From: Clostridia bacterium
GTDB taxonomy: Bacteria; Bacillota; Clostridia; Christensenellales; UBA1242
NCBI GenBank assembly: GCA_016297915.1
Contig: JAEDFU010000006.1
Location: 7,313 to 71,312, forward strand
Direction of reading: 5' to 3'
Length of the DNA: 64,000 nucleotides
Under the pieces are notes generated by a model. The model was not told where the DNA came from. It ran no database searches and saw nothing but the letters and a program-made list of their open reading frames with translations. Shown piece by piece: positions 16,968-27,472 of the stretch. A program made the position numbers and the translations under genes. Numbering within the stretch: the first letter of the stretch is position 1; the number at the start of each line of letters is the position of its first letter.

Positions 16968-17972
16968 ATGGACGAAAATAAGAAAAAACAACTAGAACAA
17001 GCCATTTCTCAAATAGAGAAACAATTTGGCAAAGGTTCTATTATGAAACTTGGAGATGATGTTCAAAGAACTATAGATGTAATTCCAACAGGATGCATGA
17101 CACTTGATTATGCTTTGGGTATTGGTGGTGTTCCAAGAGGTAGAATTATAGAGATTTATGGACCAGAAAGCTCTGGTAAGACAACTGTTACTTTGCACAT
17201 TCTTGCTCAAGCGCAAAAATTGGGCGGAACAGCTGCTTTTATTGACGCAGAGCATGCTCTTGATCCTCAATATGCTAAGCGCCTTGGAGTAGATATTGAC
17301 AACTTGTATATCTCTCAACCAGACACTGGTGAGCAAGCTTTGGAGATTTGTGAAGCATTGGTTAGAAGTGGTGCTGTAGATTGCATTGTAATTGATAGCG
17401 TTGCTGCACTTACTCCTAAGGCAGAGATTGACGGAGAAATGGGTGATAGTTTTATGGGTGTACAAGCAAGACTTATGAGCCAAGCACTCAGAAAACTTAC
17501 AGCTATTGTAAATAAGACAAATGCTTGTGTAATATTCATAAACCAATTAAGAGACAAAATTGGCGTAATGTATGGCAACCCAGAGACTACTACTGGTGGT
17601 AAGGCACTTAAGTTCTATTCATCTATTAGAATGGATATCCGAAAGGTTGATGTCATCAAAGATGGTACAGAAATTATAGGTAACAAGACAAGAGTCAAAA
17701 TTGTCAAAAACAAACTTGCTCCTCCATTCAAAACTGCTGAGTTTGATATCATGTACGGAACAGGTATTAATAATGAAGGCTGTGTAATTGATATGGCAAT
17801 TGAACTTGATATTATTCAAAAGAGTGGTTCGTGGTATAGTTACAATGGCGAAAAGATTGGTCAAGGAAAAGAAAATGTGAAAATATTCCTTCAAGAAAAT
17901 CCTGAGACTTATGAAATCGTCAAAGACCAAATTAGAGAAAAACTACTAAATCACAAAGTTACTGAGGACTAA
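16968..17972 (+). CDS. recA: Recombinase RecA
   Basis: RecA forms filaments on single-stranded DNA, drives strand exchange and triggers LexA self-cleavage. The 334 residues show Walker A GPESSGKT (65-72), the [10 protein letters not shown] segment, Walker B region [13 protein letters not shown], and the L2 stretch [28 protein letters not shown]. It starts at ATG 16968 with AAAGGAT 16952-16958. It has its own SOS-type promoter and ends in a terminator shared with the convergent penicillin-binding protein gene. No intein is present. Confidence 0.99.
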   Translation: MDENKKKQLEQAISQIEKQFGKGSIMKLGDDVQRTIDVIPTGCMTLDYALGIGGVPRGRIIEIYGPESSGKTTVTLHILAQAQKLGGTAAFIDAEHALDPQYAKRLGVDIDNLYISQPDTGEQALEICEALVRSGAVDCIVIDSVAALTPKAEIDGEMGDSFMGVQARLMSQALRKLTAIVNKTNACVIFINQLRDKIGVMYGNPETTTGGKALKFYSSIRMDIRKVDVIKDGTEIIGNKTRVKIVKNKLAPPFKTAEFDIMYGTGINNEGCVIDMAIELDIIQKSGSWYSYNGEKIGQGKENVKIFLQENPETYEIVKDQIREKLLNHKVTED

Positions 17973-18009
17973 AAAAATTACTGAGATATCTTCTCAGTAA
18001 TTTTTTTTA
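17971..18009. terminator. Bidirectional terminator between recA and the PBP gene
   Basis: A 9-bp perfect stem, ttactgaga (17978-17986) with tctcagtaa (17992-18000), has A runs on the left and T runs on the right, so it can work on both strands. Its T tract includes the stop codon of the minus-strand PBP gene. Confidence 0.9.
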
Positions 18010-20331
18010 GCTAAATAGCCAACCTAGACTATTACTCTCCAAATCGTTTTCAATTAATTTTTTGTACTCCTTAGGAATATTTACAGCTATCTTATTTGAA
18101 TTAGTCTCTGCCGAACTGTAGTTGGATTTTGCTTTGACATAATAAGTGTAGTTAGTATTATTTGTAATATTTGTATCTGTAAACTCAGCAACACCATTGG
18201 TATCTTTTATTGTTTTTACTTTTTGATAATTGCCATTTGACTTGCGATAGATTTCATATGTTACGAAGTCGTTTGCATCGAAAGAAATTTTGCAACTGTT
18301 TTTGAACTTGGTAATGTCAATTGTGATTGGGTCAAGTTTTTCAAAAATTGTAGACACTTGTTGTGGCTTAAATTTTGAAGCAACCAAGCAAGTTACTTGA
18401 TATCTTTCGGGAACATTATCTCCAAGAACAACTATATGTTCTTGCTCCAAAGTTTTGGCATCAATTGTAATTTTTTCAACTCCATCGGGTCTAACAAAAC
18501 TACTAGGAATGTCATTTTGATACATAGTGTCAAAAGTATCAAGTATCAACTGTGTGGCATAAGTTCCACCGTTATTTTTGCCAGATAAATGATAGTCATT
18601 TTGCATTGTATAATTTCCTAACCATACAGACATTATATGGTCTTGTGTGTATGCCAAACTATACACATCGGTATTGTTGTTTGTGCCTTTGACTGCAACA
18701 GTTCCAGTCTTGCCAGCTACATCAAATTGTAATTTTGATAGTTTTTTTGATGTTCCATTTTCGACACTGTATTTTAGTATATCTGTCATTAAGTATGATG
18801 TTTGAGGTGAAACTGCATATGTTTCTGACAATTTCCTATTATATAATGTCATATTCGCACTATTATTAATTTTTTTTATAAAACTATTTTTTACATAATT
18901 TCCGTTGTTAGTAAATATTGAATAAGCGTCAGTTATATCTTTGAGTGTTACGCCATCAGTAAATCCGCCAAGAGTTATTGCATAGTTTGTGTCCTTTTCT
19001 TCGTTGAAATTTATTCCACATTTTTTGGCATACTGCATGCATTTATCTAATCCTAATTCTTGACTAATTTTGACTGTAGGGATATTAAGGCTTTGGGCAA
19101 CGCTATCTTCAACTGAAACATATCCATGATATACATTGCCGACATTATTTGGACTGTATCCTCCAATATCTATCTTTTCGTCTAAGATTTGTGTCTTGCT
19201 ACAAATCAAACCTTCGTTTATTGCTGGTGCGTAAGTTAGTATTGGCTTTATCAAACTTCCGGGTTGTCTTTTGACATTTAGCAGATTGTATTTGCTTTTG
19301 CCTGCGATTGCACTTACTGAATGACTTTTGTTGTCTACGATTATTGACAAACTATCTGCGATGTTTCCGTGTTCGTTTGTGTGATAATATTTTTGATTGG
19401 AAATATTTTGGTCAAGAATTTTTTGAGTATTGTTGTCTTGATATGTATAGATTTTGTAACCTCCATGTAGTACATTTGAAACATTGGTATTAAGTATCTT
19501 GCTTGCTTCGTCAAGAACAAACTTGCTGTACAAATCCAAACTATCCAGAGTGTTTGTAATATTTGAGTTGCTGATGTCAACATCTTCCTCTATTGCTTGG
19601 TTATATTCTTCTATAGTAATTTTGTTATCTTTGAGCATTTCGCTTAGCACTAGGTTTCGTCTTTCGATAGATTTAGACAAGTTGTTTAGTGGACTATAAT
19701 TGCTAGGGGATTTTATGCATCCAGCGAGTATGCAACTCTCAGATAAAGTAAGTTCGCTTATATCTTTGTTAAAAAAAGTTTTGCTGGCATTTCCAATTCC
19801 ATAAGCTCCATTGCCAAAGTATATAGTATTTAGATATGTCTCAAGTATCTTATCTTTTGATTCGGTTTTTTCTAATTTTTTGCTAAGGTACGCTTCTTTG
19901 ATTTTTCTTGAAAAAGTTTTTTCGTTGGTCAAAAATCTATTTTTGACTAGTTGTTGAGTTATTGTGCTAGCACCTTCACCTAGATTTTTTGATTTTAGAT
20001 TATTAAAAGTTGCCTTGGCAATGCGTTTGTAATTAAGACCATTGTGTTTGTAAAAAGATTTGTCCTCAATTGATATAAAAGCTTCTTTGGTATAATCCGG
20101 CATATCTTGAATTGAAACAAAGTTGCTGTCTAAATTTTCGGAGAACTTAAGCTCGTCGCCATTCACATCATAAATTTTGCTGTAATTATACTCGTTATTT
20201 GTAAGCTTTACATTCAAATCTTTGACTGGTGCTATGGTGTTATTTATGTAAATTAATACAACCGCAAAAGCGATTAACATAATTGCAAGAAAACCAAATA
20301 AAACCCATAGTAATATTTTTTTTGCCCTCAT
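18007..20331 (-). CDS. Class A penicillin-binding protein (transglycosylase/transpeptidase) with C-terminal fibronectin-like domain
   Basis: A bifunctional peptidoglycan synthase of 774 residues. Order: short cytoplasmic N-terminus, one membrane helix (about 5-29), GT51 glycosyltransferase (SIEDKSFYKHNG with the catalytic Glu, then GASTITQQLVKN and ETYLNTIYFGNGAYGI), and a transpeptidase domain with S359 in GSLIKP, the SLN-type motif in VAQSLN and KTGT in VAGKTGT. A C-terminal beta domain (about 670-765; ISFDANDFVTYEIYRKS, then NYTYYVKAKS) reads as fibronectin type III. It starts at ATG 20331 behind AGGTGA. It is transcribed alone, divergent from miaB. It resembles PonA/PBP1 of Bacillota. Confidence 0.95.
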   Translation of the reverse strand: MRAKKILLWVLFGFLAIMLIAFAVVLIYINNTIAPVKDLNVKLTNNEYNYSKIYDVNGDELKFSENLDSNFVSIQDMPDYTKEAFISIEDKSFYKHNGLNYKRIAKATFNNLKSKNLGEGASTITQQLVKNRFLTNEKTFSRKIKEAYLSKKLEKTESKDKILETYLNTIYFGNGAYGIGNASKTFFNKDISELTLSESCILAGCIKSPSNYSPLNNLSKSIERRNLVLSEMLKDNKITIEEYNQAIEEDVDISNSNITNTLDSLDLYSKFVLDEASKILNTNVSNVLHGGYKIYTYQDNNTQKILDQNISNQKYYHTNEHGNIADSLSIIVDNKSHSVSAIAGKSKYNLLNVKRQPGSLIKPILTYAPAINEGLICSKTQILDEKIDIGGYSPNNVGNVYHGYVSVEDSVAQSLNIPTVKISQELGLDKCMQYAKKCGINFNEEKDTNYAITLGGFTDGVTLKDITDAYSIFTNNGNYVKNSFIKKINNSANMTLYNRKLSETYAVSPQTSYLMTDILKYSVENGTSKKLSKLQFDVAGKTGTVAVKGTNNNTDVYSLAYTQDHIMSVWLGNYTMQNDYHLSGKNNGGTYATQLILDTFDTMYQNDIPSSFVRPDGVEKITIDAKTLEQEHIVVLGDNVPERYQVTCLVASKFKPQQVSTIFEKLDPITIDITKFKNSCKISFDANDFVTYEIYRKSNGNYQKVKTIKDTNGVAEFTDTNITNNTNYTYYVKAKSNYSSAETNSNKIAVNIPKEYKKLIENDLESNSLGWLFS

Positions 20332-20363
20332 ATTTTCACCTAAAATGTATTTTTCAAAATGAC

Positions 20364-20392
20364 TTGTATTTTTATATAAAATAATATATAAT
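20364..20392 (+). promoter_or_regulatory. Promoter of the miaB-mutS-mutL-miaA operon
   Basis: -35 TTGTAT (20364-20369), a 17-base spacer and -10 TATAAT (20387-20392), in the 105-base gap between the divergent PBP and miaB genes. The PBP promoter on the other strand is not clear to me. Confidence 0.7.
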
Positions 20393-20436
20393 TATCTTGT
20401 ACAATTTTGTAAATTTAATTACTATTGAGAGTTAAT

Positions 20437-21744
20437 ATGAAATATTTTATTAAGACATTTGGATGTCAAATGAATGTGCATGAGAGCGAGAAACTTGCTG
20501 GCATGCTTGAGAGTTTGAATTATTTGAGAGCCGATAAGGCGGACGATGCTGATGTTGTGGTCTTTAATACATGTTGTATAAGAGACGGTGTCGAACAAAA
20601 AATTATGGGCAATATTGGTGCTATCAAAAAACTAAAAAAAGCAAATCCGAATATGATTGTTGCTATTTGTGGTTGTATGTCTCAAGCTGATGGCAGGAGT
20701 GATATGATATTTAAAAAATTCCCATTTGTAGACATTATTTTTGGAACACATAACTTACACAAGTTCAAGGAACTGCTAACTTGCTTCAAGGATAATCATC
20801 AAAAAATCTCGGATGTTTGGAGCGAGGCAAACGGAATTTTTGAAGATACAAACATAGTTAGAGATGATATGTTTTCAAATGCTTGGGTTAATATCAATTT
20901 TGGATGTAATAACTTTTGCTCATACTGCATTGTGCCTTATGTAAGAGGCAGAGAGCGTAGTAGAGATTATCGTGATATTGTGCGTGAGTGCGAAGGGCTT
21001 GTCTCTAGTGGCTACAAGTATATAACCTTGCTTGGTCAAAATGTAAATAGCTATGGAAACGACTTTGAGGACAAATCAATAAATTTTGCATTTTTGCTTA
21101 AAAAAGTGGCTGAAATAGAGGGTGATTTTAAGATTAAGTTTATGACATCGCACCCAAAAGATTTGTCTGAGGAAGTAATCAAGACGATTGCCCAAAATGA
21201 CAAAATTTGCAAGGTTATTCATCTTCCTATTCAATCAGGAAGCAATCAAATCCTCAAAGCAATGAATCGTAAATATACTAGAGAGCATTATTTGGGATTA
21301 ATTGAATTAATACGCAAATATATTCCTGATGCGTATATTTCGACAGATATTATTGTTGGATTTCCTGGCGAAACCGAAGAGAACTTTTTGGATACATATA
21401 ATTTGGTCAAAACCGTTAGATATGACGGGGTATTTGCCTTTATGTTTTCTAAGCGTAGCGGAACTGTGGCGTATAGTATGCCAAATCAGATTGATGAGGC
21501 GACAAAAAAAGATAGGATTCACAGACTGTTACAATTGACCAAATCTATTACAAAAGAGAAAAATCAAGAACTTGTGGGCAAAACTGTGGACATAATTGCA
21601 GTACATGAGGTGGACGGTTTATTTGAGTGCATGACAGATAGTGGAAAGACTATTTTTGTAAATGGAAAACTTACACCAAATAACTTTTACAAGTGCAAAA
21701 TTACAAAGTTTGCCAATAACAAACTATTTGCAGATTTAATTTAG
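20437..21744 (+). CDS. miaB: tRNA-2-methylthio-N6-dimethylallyladenosine synthase MiaB
   Basis: A radical SAM methylthiotransferase that adds the 2-methylthio group to i6A37 of tRNAs reading UNN codons. Motifs: KTFGCQMNVHESE (C10), NTCCIRDG, CGCMSQ for the auxiliary cluster; FGCNNFCSYCIVPYVRGRERSR for the radical SAM cluster; TRAM domain at the end. I chose ATG 20437 (435 residues), which puts the first cysteine motif at the usual place; a TTG 12 bases upstream is less likely. The enzyme that makes its substrate, MiaA, is encoded in the same operon. mutS starts 10 bases after its stop. Confidence 0.96.
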   Translation: MKYFIKTFGCQMNVHESEKLAGMLESLNYLRADKADDADVVVFNTCCIRDGVEQKIMGNIGAIKKLKKANPNMIVAICGCMSQADGRSDMIFKKFPFVDIIFGTHNLHKFKELLTCFKDNHQKISDVWSEANGIFEDTNIVRDDMFSNAWVNINFGCNNFCSYCIVPYVRGRERSRDYRDIVRECEGLVSSGYKYITLLGQNVNSYGNDFEDKSINFAFLLKKVAEIEGDFKIKFMTSHPKDLSEEVIKTIAQNDKICKVIHLPIQSGSNQILKAMNRKYTREHYLGLIELIRKYIPDAYISTDIIVGFPGETEENFLDTYNLVKTVRYDGVFAFMFSKRSGTVAYSMPNQIDEATKKDRIHRLLQLTKSITKEKNQELVGKTVDIIAVHEVDGLFECMTDSGKTIFVNGKLTPNNFYKCKITKFANNKLFADLI

Positions 21745-21754
21745 TGGAGAAAAA

Positions 21755-24385
21755 ATGAGAGTAGATCCTAATGACAAAAGATTATCCCCAATGATGAGAC
21801 AATATTTGCTAACCAAACAAAAATATGGTGATGCAATACTTTTCTTTAGGTTGGGCGATTTTTATGAAATGTTTTTTGAAGATGCCGAACTATGTTCAAG
21901 AGTGCTAGAACTAACGCTTACAGGCAAAGATTGTGGGCTTGATGCTAGAGCGCCTATGTGTGGAGTTCCATATCATGCATGTGAGGGATATGTTGCAAAA
22001 CTCCTAGAAAATGGCTACAAAGTGGCTATTTGTGAGCAATTAACTCAGCCAGAAAAGGGTGTAAAGGTTGTTGAGCGTGATGTTGTAAGAATTATTACTC
22101 CTGGAACGCTTGTAGATAGTTCAATGCTTGACGAAACAAAGAACAATTATATTGCTTGTATCTACAAAAACAAGGATAACATTGGCATCAGTGCTCTTGA
22201 TATATCTACTGGTAAATTTTTGGCTACAGAATTTTTGAGTACTAATATTCTTTCAAAAACAAACGATTTTTTGGTTAGTATTAAGCCTAGTGAAATAATT
22301 GTTAATCAAGAAATGTCTGAGTTTTATGATAGTCTTGCTTGTGTTCAAGCGAGTTATTTGCCTCAATGCGAAGTCTATGATGATATAAATTTTGATTATG
22401 AAATGGCACTCGAAAAGATAAAAAGTCAACTAAATGTGCCAACTATCAAAAAACTTGATATAAATAATCACGAGTATGCATGTACTAGTTGCGGTGCGAT
22501 ACTTAATTATATTTTGGAAACACAAAAAAGGGAACTTACTCACATAAACTCAATTGAGTACATTTGTGTAGACAATTATATGCAACTAGATTCAAACACA
22601 AGACGAAATCTAGAGCTAACAGAGACCATGAAAGACCGCAAAAAGCGTGGAACGCTATTTTGGGTTTTGAATAAAACAAAAACATCTATGGGTGCAAGAC
22701 TTTTGAAGTCATACATCGAGCAACCATTATACAATGACAAACTTATCAATAATAGACTAAGTAGCGTTGATGAACTAGTTAAAAACATCGTGATTAGGGA
22801 AAAATTAGGGAATTTACTTTATAATGTGTATGATATCGAAAGGCTAGTTGGTCGAATTAGCTACAATAATTTGGTTACAGCCGATTGCATTCTGCTCAAA
22901 AAATCCCTTGCATTAATCCCTGAGATTGCAAAAACTATTGAGCCATTTACATCTACAAACATTCAAAAAATCAAAGAAAATTTGTTTGATTTTGGTCAGC
23001 TTGTTGATTTGCTTGACAAGGCTATCGTTGACAAAAATGACTCAGAAAGAGACAAACGAGACGGTGAAATTATTAAGTATGGATTTAATTCCGAGCTTGA
23101 TGAGTATATGGATATCTCAAAATCTGCCAAAGAATATATTGCCAAACTCGAAGCCAAAGAAAAAGAACAAACTAAGATAAAGAACTTAAAAATCGGCTTC
23201 AATAAGGTCTTTGGATACTATATTGAAGTTCCAAATTCGCAGTTGAATTTGGTTCCTTATAGCTATGTACGCAGACAAACCATTACTAATGGCGAGAGAT
23301 TTATTACTGACGAACTTAAAGAGTACGAGGATAAAATTCTAAATGCTAATCATCTCAAGGAGGTTTTGGAACAAACCTTATTTGAAAAGATTAGAGAAAC
23401 AATGCTTGAATACACCGAAAAAATGAAACTTACTGCAAATAGCATTGCTGAACTTGATGTGTATTTGTCATTTGCTTCTGTTGCAATGGAGAACAATTAT
23501 CACAAACCAATAATTTCAAAAAATAATGATAAATTGGAGATTATTGGTGGTAGACATCCAATAGTTGAGTTGATAAACAAAAAAGAAGATTTTGTGCCTA
23601 ATGATACAATTTTGAACGCTCAAGATAGTAGAACAATGATAATAACTGGCCCAAACATGGCAGGAAAGAGTACATATATGAGGCAAGTTGCTCTGATTAC
23701 TCTTATGGCACATATCGGAAGTTATGTTCCTGCTACATCAGCTAAAATTTGCCTTGTTGACAAAATATTTACTAGAATTGGTGCGTCTGATGATCTGTCC
23801 ATGGGACAAAGTACATTTATGGTTGAAATGTCGGAAGTTAGCTATATTTTGAAAAATGCAACAAATAATTCTTTGCTAATTTTGGATGAAATTGGAAGAG
23901 GAACATCAACTTTTGACGGTCTAAGTATTGCATGGTCTGTGATAGAGTACATTGCAAAAAATCTTAATTGCAAGACATTATTCTCGACACATTATCATGA
24001 GCTTACAGAACTAGAAGGTGTACTTGACGGAGTCAAAAATTATCAGATTTCGGTCAAAGAATTTAATAATTCAATCATTTTCTTAAGAAAAATAATTAGA
24101 GGTGGCGCTAGTAGAAGCTTTGGAATTGAAGTTGCGTCTCTAGCTGGACTTCCTACAGAGGTACTATCTAGAGCAAAAGATATTTTGCATATTTTGGAAG
24201 AAAATGATTTGTCAAAAGACACCAAAATTACATCAAAATTAGATAGTGGATATGCTGTCAAAAATAATGAAATTTCCAAAAATACTGCCAAAATCATGGG
24301 AGTTTTGCAAGATTTAAACATAAATAATTTGACTCCGCTTAATGCATTTGATATCTTAATTCAATTAAAAAATTACACAAAATAA
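21755..24385 (+). CDS. mutS: DNA mismatch repair protein MutS
   Basis: The mismatch-recognition ATPase (876 residues). The mismatch-reading Phe-X-Glu is F36-Y-E38 in LGDFYEMFFED. The lever and clamp domains are present (NLELTETMKDRKKRGTLFWVLNKTKTSMG). The ATPase has Walker A GPNMAGKST near residue 632, and DEIGRGTSTFDGLSIAWS (Walker B and signature), then STHYHEL. The C-terminal region is of normal length. SD GGAG lies just before ATG 21755. Together with mutL it forms the methyl-independent mismatch repair system typical of Bacillota. Confidence 0.98.
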   Translation: MRVDPNDKRLSPMMRQYLLTKQKYGDAILFFRLGDFYEMFFEDAELCSRVLELTLTGKDCGLDARAPMCGVPYHACEGYVAKLLENGYKVAICEQLTQPEKGVKVVERDVVRIITPGTLVDSSMLDETKNNYIACIYKNKDNIGISALDISTGKFLATEFLSTNILSKTNDFLVSIKPSEIIVNQEMSEFYDSLACVQASYLPQCEVYDDINFDYEMALEKIKSQLNVPTIKKLDINNHEYACTSCGAILNYILETQKRELTHINSIEYICVDNYMQLDSNTRRNLELTETMKDRKKRGTLFWVLNKTKTSMGARLLKSYIEQPLYNDKLINNRLSSVDELVKNIVIREKLGNLLYNVYDIERLVGRISYNNLVTADCILLKKSLALIPEIAKTIEPFTSTNIQKIKENLFDFGQLVDLLDKAIVDKNDSERDKRDGEIIKYGFNSELDEYMDISKSAKEYIAKLEAKEKEQTKIKNLKIGFNKVFGYYIEVPNSQLNLVPYSYVRRQTITNGERFITDELKEYEDKILNANHLKEVLEQTLFEKIRETMLEYTEKMKLTANSIAELDVYLSFASVAMENNYHKPIISKNNDKLEIIGGRHPIVELINKKEDFVPNDTILNAQDSRTMIITGPNMAGKSTYMRQVALITLMAHIGSYVPATSAKICLVDKIFTRIGASDDLSMGQSTFMVEMSEVSYILKNATNNSLLILDEIGRGTSTFDGLSIAWSVIEYIAKNLNCKTLFSTHYHELTELEGVLDGVKNYQISVKEFNNSIIFLRKIIRGGASRSFGIEVASLAGLPTEVLSRAKDILHILEENDLSKDTKITSKLDSGYAVKNNEISKNTAKIMGVLQDLNINNLTPLNAFDILIQLKNYTK

Positions 24386-24394
24386 GGATAAATT

Positions 24395-26425
24395 ATGTCA
24401 AAAATTAATATTTTGGATAAATCTGTTTACAACAAAATTGCTGCAGGCGAGGTTGTTGAAAAGCCGGCTTCAGTTGTAAAGGAATTAATAGAAAATAGTA
24501 TTGATGCTGGTGCTACAAATATATCTATAGATATACTTGAGGGTGGCATCTCCAAAATCAAAGTAATAGATAATGGATGTGGAATTGAAAAAGACGATTT
24601 TCACAAGGTTTTTTTGGCACATGCTACAAGTAAGGTAAAAACCATAGATGATCTAAATGCTATTGGAACACTGGGATTTAGGGGTGAGGCTCTAAGCTCG
24701 ATTGCGTCAGTTTCTAAGGTAACATTGATATCCAAAACTGATGAGGATATCGGTTATACTCTAAGTGTAATTGGTGGTGAGCTAGGGGAAATTAGTCCAA
24801 TTGGTGCAACTAAGGGAACTTGTATGACAATTGAGGATTTGTTTTTCAATATCCCTGCAAGAAAAAAGTTCTTAAGAAAATCTAAAATGGAAGAAAATGA
24901 GATTACAAATCTTGTTGCTAGATTAATTCTTGCTAATCCACAAGTGTCTATCAAATATACTGCTGATAACAAACTTATTTATCAATCGTTTGGAACAGGT
25001 TTATATGATGCGATTTATGCTATATACGGCAAGTCAATTGTGGGAAATATTTTTGATTTTAGTTTTAAGTCTGGCGATTTTGACTTTAGCGGTTATCTTT
25101 GCAAGCCAACATTTTCAAAATCAAATAGGACATATCAGACGCTTATAATAAACGGCAGATATGTTATCAATCAAACAATTTCTACAGCTATTTACAAAGC
25201 GTATGAAAACTTTATTATGAAAGGTAGTTTTCCATTCTTTGTAATTAACTTAAAGATACCTCTTGACAAGGTTGATGTAAATGTTCATCCAAACAAACTT
25301 GATGTTAAATTTGAAGATAGTAATCAGATTTTTGGAATAGTCTATTCCAAGGTATCAGAGATACTCTATGGCGTTGACAATACCAAAAATATTGTAACTG
25401 ATGATGCTGAAACTATAGTTGTAGACAAATCAAAATTGCAAACATTAGACAGCGGTGTTGGCTCTCAATATGTTGCAACAAAGTCGAATGCCACTAGCGA
25501 TGTCAAAGAGGAATTTAACAAAGAAAGCGTAAGCGAGATAGAACTTGGGCTTGAAAAATATGCAAGCACTGAATATTCCAAAGATGATAACTCTGTTGAA
25601 GAGTCTAATTCAAATTTAACTACAGAGAGACTAAATGACCTTTGCGAAAAAATAAAAGAAGTAACAGTATCAGACTCAAAAGAAGTAACAGTTGATGGAG
25701 AGGGGAAATTATTCAATGATGAATTTAAGGCTTTTGATTTCAAAGTAAATTCACCTGTCTATAAATTTGGTGATTATGTAGGTGGTAGACAATTAAATTC
25801 TATTGATGAAAATAAAAACCCTCAACAAGAGACTATCGATGACGGACAACATAATTTCAAAGTAATTGGTACGCTATTTGATACATACATACTTGTCGAA
25901 AAAGATTCGTCACTGCTACTTATTGACCAACATGCAGGTCACGAAAGAATTTTGTTTGATAAATTTTGCAAAGAACTTGAAGATAAACAAGTTGCAATTC
26001 AACCATTGCTTGTACCATTTGTGTTTGAAACAAACATTGTTGAAAGTAATTTTTTGAATGATAACATTAGTACTCTAAATCAATTAGGGTTTGAAATCGA
26101 TAGTTTTGGAGAAAATACTTACAAGATATCTACTGTCCCAATGTTACTACAAAATATCAATATACAAGGATTTATTGACAATATACTACATGATATTGAC
26201 AATAAGTTGATTATATCAAAAAGCGATACTATAAGAGATTATCTTGCAAAATCTGCTTGTAAATCTGCAGTAAAAGGAAAAGATGTTTTAACAAAAAACG
26301 AAATTGATGTATTGCTCGAAAAAATTTCAAATCCTAGTCAAGTTCTTCTTTGTCCACATGGCAGACCAATTGTTATTAGTGTTAGTGAAAAAGAAATTGA
26401 AAAGTGGTTCAAAAGGATTGTATAG
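24395..26425 (+). CDS. mutL: DNA mismatch repair protein MutL (endonuclease type)
   Basis: A GHKL ATPase with a C-terminal nicking domain, 676 residues. N-terminal part: E30 and N34 in KELIENSIDAG, DNGCGI, and TLGFRGEALSSI. A low-complexity acidic linker spans about residues 330-480. The C-terminal domain carries the endonuclease motif D511-Q-H-A-x2-E, followed by x4 and Asp where the family has Glu, and C653-P-H-G-R-P near the end. It should therefore nick the new strand itself, which fits a genome without MutH/Dam. It starts 9 bases after mutS with AAGGAT; miaA follows after 3 bases. Confidence 0.96.
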   Translation: MSKINILDKSVYNKIAAGEVVEKPASVVKELIENSIDAGATNISIDILEGGISKIKVIDNGCGIEKDDFHKVFLAHATSKVKTIDDLNAIGTLGFRGEALSSIASVSKVTLISKTDEDIGYTLSVIGGELGEISPIGATKGTCMTIEDLFFNIPARKKFLRKSKMEENEITNLVARLILANPQVSIKYTADNKLIYQSFGTGLYDAIYAIYGKSIVGNIFDFSFKSGDFDFSGYLCKPTFSKSNRTYQTLIINGRYVINQTISTAIYKAYENFIMKGSFPFFVINLKIPLDKVDVNVHPNKLDVKFEDSNQIFGIVYSKVSEILYGVDNTKNIVTDDAETIVVDKSKLQTLDSGVGSQYVATKSNATSDVKEEFNKESVSEIELGLEKYASTEYSKDDNSVEESNSNLTTERLNDLCEKIKEVTVSDSKEVTVDGEGKLFNDEFKAFDFKVNSPVYKFGDYVGGRQLNSIDENKNPQQETIDDGQHNFKVIGTLFDTYILVEKDSSLLLIDQHAGHERILFDKFCKELEDKQVAIQPLLVPFVFETNIVESNFLNDNISTLNQLGFEIDSFGENTYKISTVPMLLQNINIQGFIDNILHDIDNKLIISKSDTIRDYLAKSACKSAVKGKDVLTKNEIDVLLEKISNPSQVLLCPHGRPIVISVSEKEIEKWFKRIV

Positions 26426-26428
26426 GAT

Positions 26429-27334
26429 ATGTACGATAGCATAATAATTTTGGGAGCTACTGCCAGCGGAAAAACTGCAGTTTCAATTGAACTAGCAAAG
26501 CGACTTGGAGCAGAAATCGTCAATGCAGATAGTATGTATATATATAGAGATTTTGACATCGGAACAGCTAAGCCTTCGACTATGGAAATGGGGGGAATTA
26601 AACATCACCTAATAAGCTTTGTAGATCCTCTAAGTGACTTTAGTGTTGCGGATTATAGACAGAATGCAAAAAAGGCAATTGAAGATATTTTGAATAAAAA
26701 TATTGTTCCAATCGTAGTTGGTGGTACTGGATTTTATATAGATAGTCTTATTAATACTTTTTCGTATGGTGGAGACAAAGATTCAAAACTAAGAGCAGAA
26801 CTCGAATCTGAACTAGAGTCATGTGGCAAAGATTACTTGTACTCTAGGCTTTGCAAATTAGATAGTGAGACTGCAAAAAAATTACATCCAAATGATGTCA
26901 AAAGAGTTATTAGGGCAATTGAAATTTGCTTGACTAGTAAGACAAAAAAATCTGAGATTGAAAACAACTGTGATGCAATTTTGAAAAATCCATTAATTGT
27001 TGGTCTGAATGTTGACAGAGATGCTCTATATAGTAGAATTAATCTTAGAGTAGATAAAATGATTGAAGCAGGACTTATAGATGAGGTCAAAGCTCTTGTT
27101 GCAAAGGGATATACGCCAGACAATTGCAATGCCATGAAAGGCATAGGTTACAAGGAAATATATAGTTATCTAATAGGGGAAACCCCTCTTGAATTTGCAA
27201 TTGAAAAAGTTAAACAACATACTCGAAACTATGCTAAGCGTCAGATTACATGGTTTAAGCGAAACGACAAAATTATTTGGATGACTCCTAGTTGCGATTT
27301 TGTGGATAAAATTCTTGAGCTTTTCGAAAGATAA
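26429..27334 (+). CDS. miaA: tRNA dimethylallyltransferase MiaA
   Basis: MiaA transfers the dimethylallyl group to A37 of tRNA, making the substrate of MiaB. Walker A/P-loop G9-ATASGKT16, then NADSMYIYRDFDIGTAKP, VGGTGFYIDSL and the C-terminal ARQ-like KRQITWFKR. 301 residues, typical of the short bacterial enzyme. AGGAT lies directly before the ATG, overlapping the mutL end. Last gene of the operon; transcription ends at the hairpin at 27395-27438. Unlike Bacillus, no hfq follows. Confidence 0.97.
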   Translation: MYDSIIILGATASGKTAVSIELAKRLGAEIVNADSMYIYRDFDIGTAKPSTMEMGGIKHHLISFVDPLSDFSVADYRQNAKKAIEDILNKNIVPIVVGGTGFYIDSLINTFSYGGDKDSKLRAELESELESCGKDYLYSRLCKLDSETAKKLHPNDVKRVIRAIEICLTSKTKKSEIENNCDAILKNPLIVGLNVDRDALYSRINLRVDKMIEAGLIDEVKALVAKGYTPDNCNAMKGIGYKEIYSYLIGETPLEFAIEKVKQHTRNYAKRQITWFKRNDKIIWMTPSCDFVDKILELFER

Positions 27335-27394
27335 ATATTAATTAATTTGATTTTAATTATGATTTTTTTAAAAATATTAATTTGTGATATGACA

Positions 27395-27438
27395 CAAAAA
27401 AAATATCTCAACCAATTTGGATTGAGATATTTTTTATA
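27395..27438. terminator. Bidirectional terminator between miaA and lexA
   Basis: A stem tatctcaacc with gg(a)ttgagata (one bulged A), flanked by seven A on the left and six T on the right. It serves miaA on the plus strand and lexA on the minus strand. Confidence 0.85.
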
Positions 27439-27472
27439 CAAAACTGAAGTGTAAACTATCAGCTATATTTAG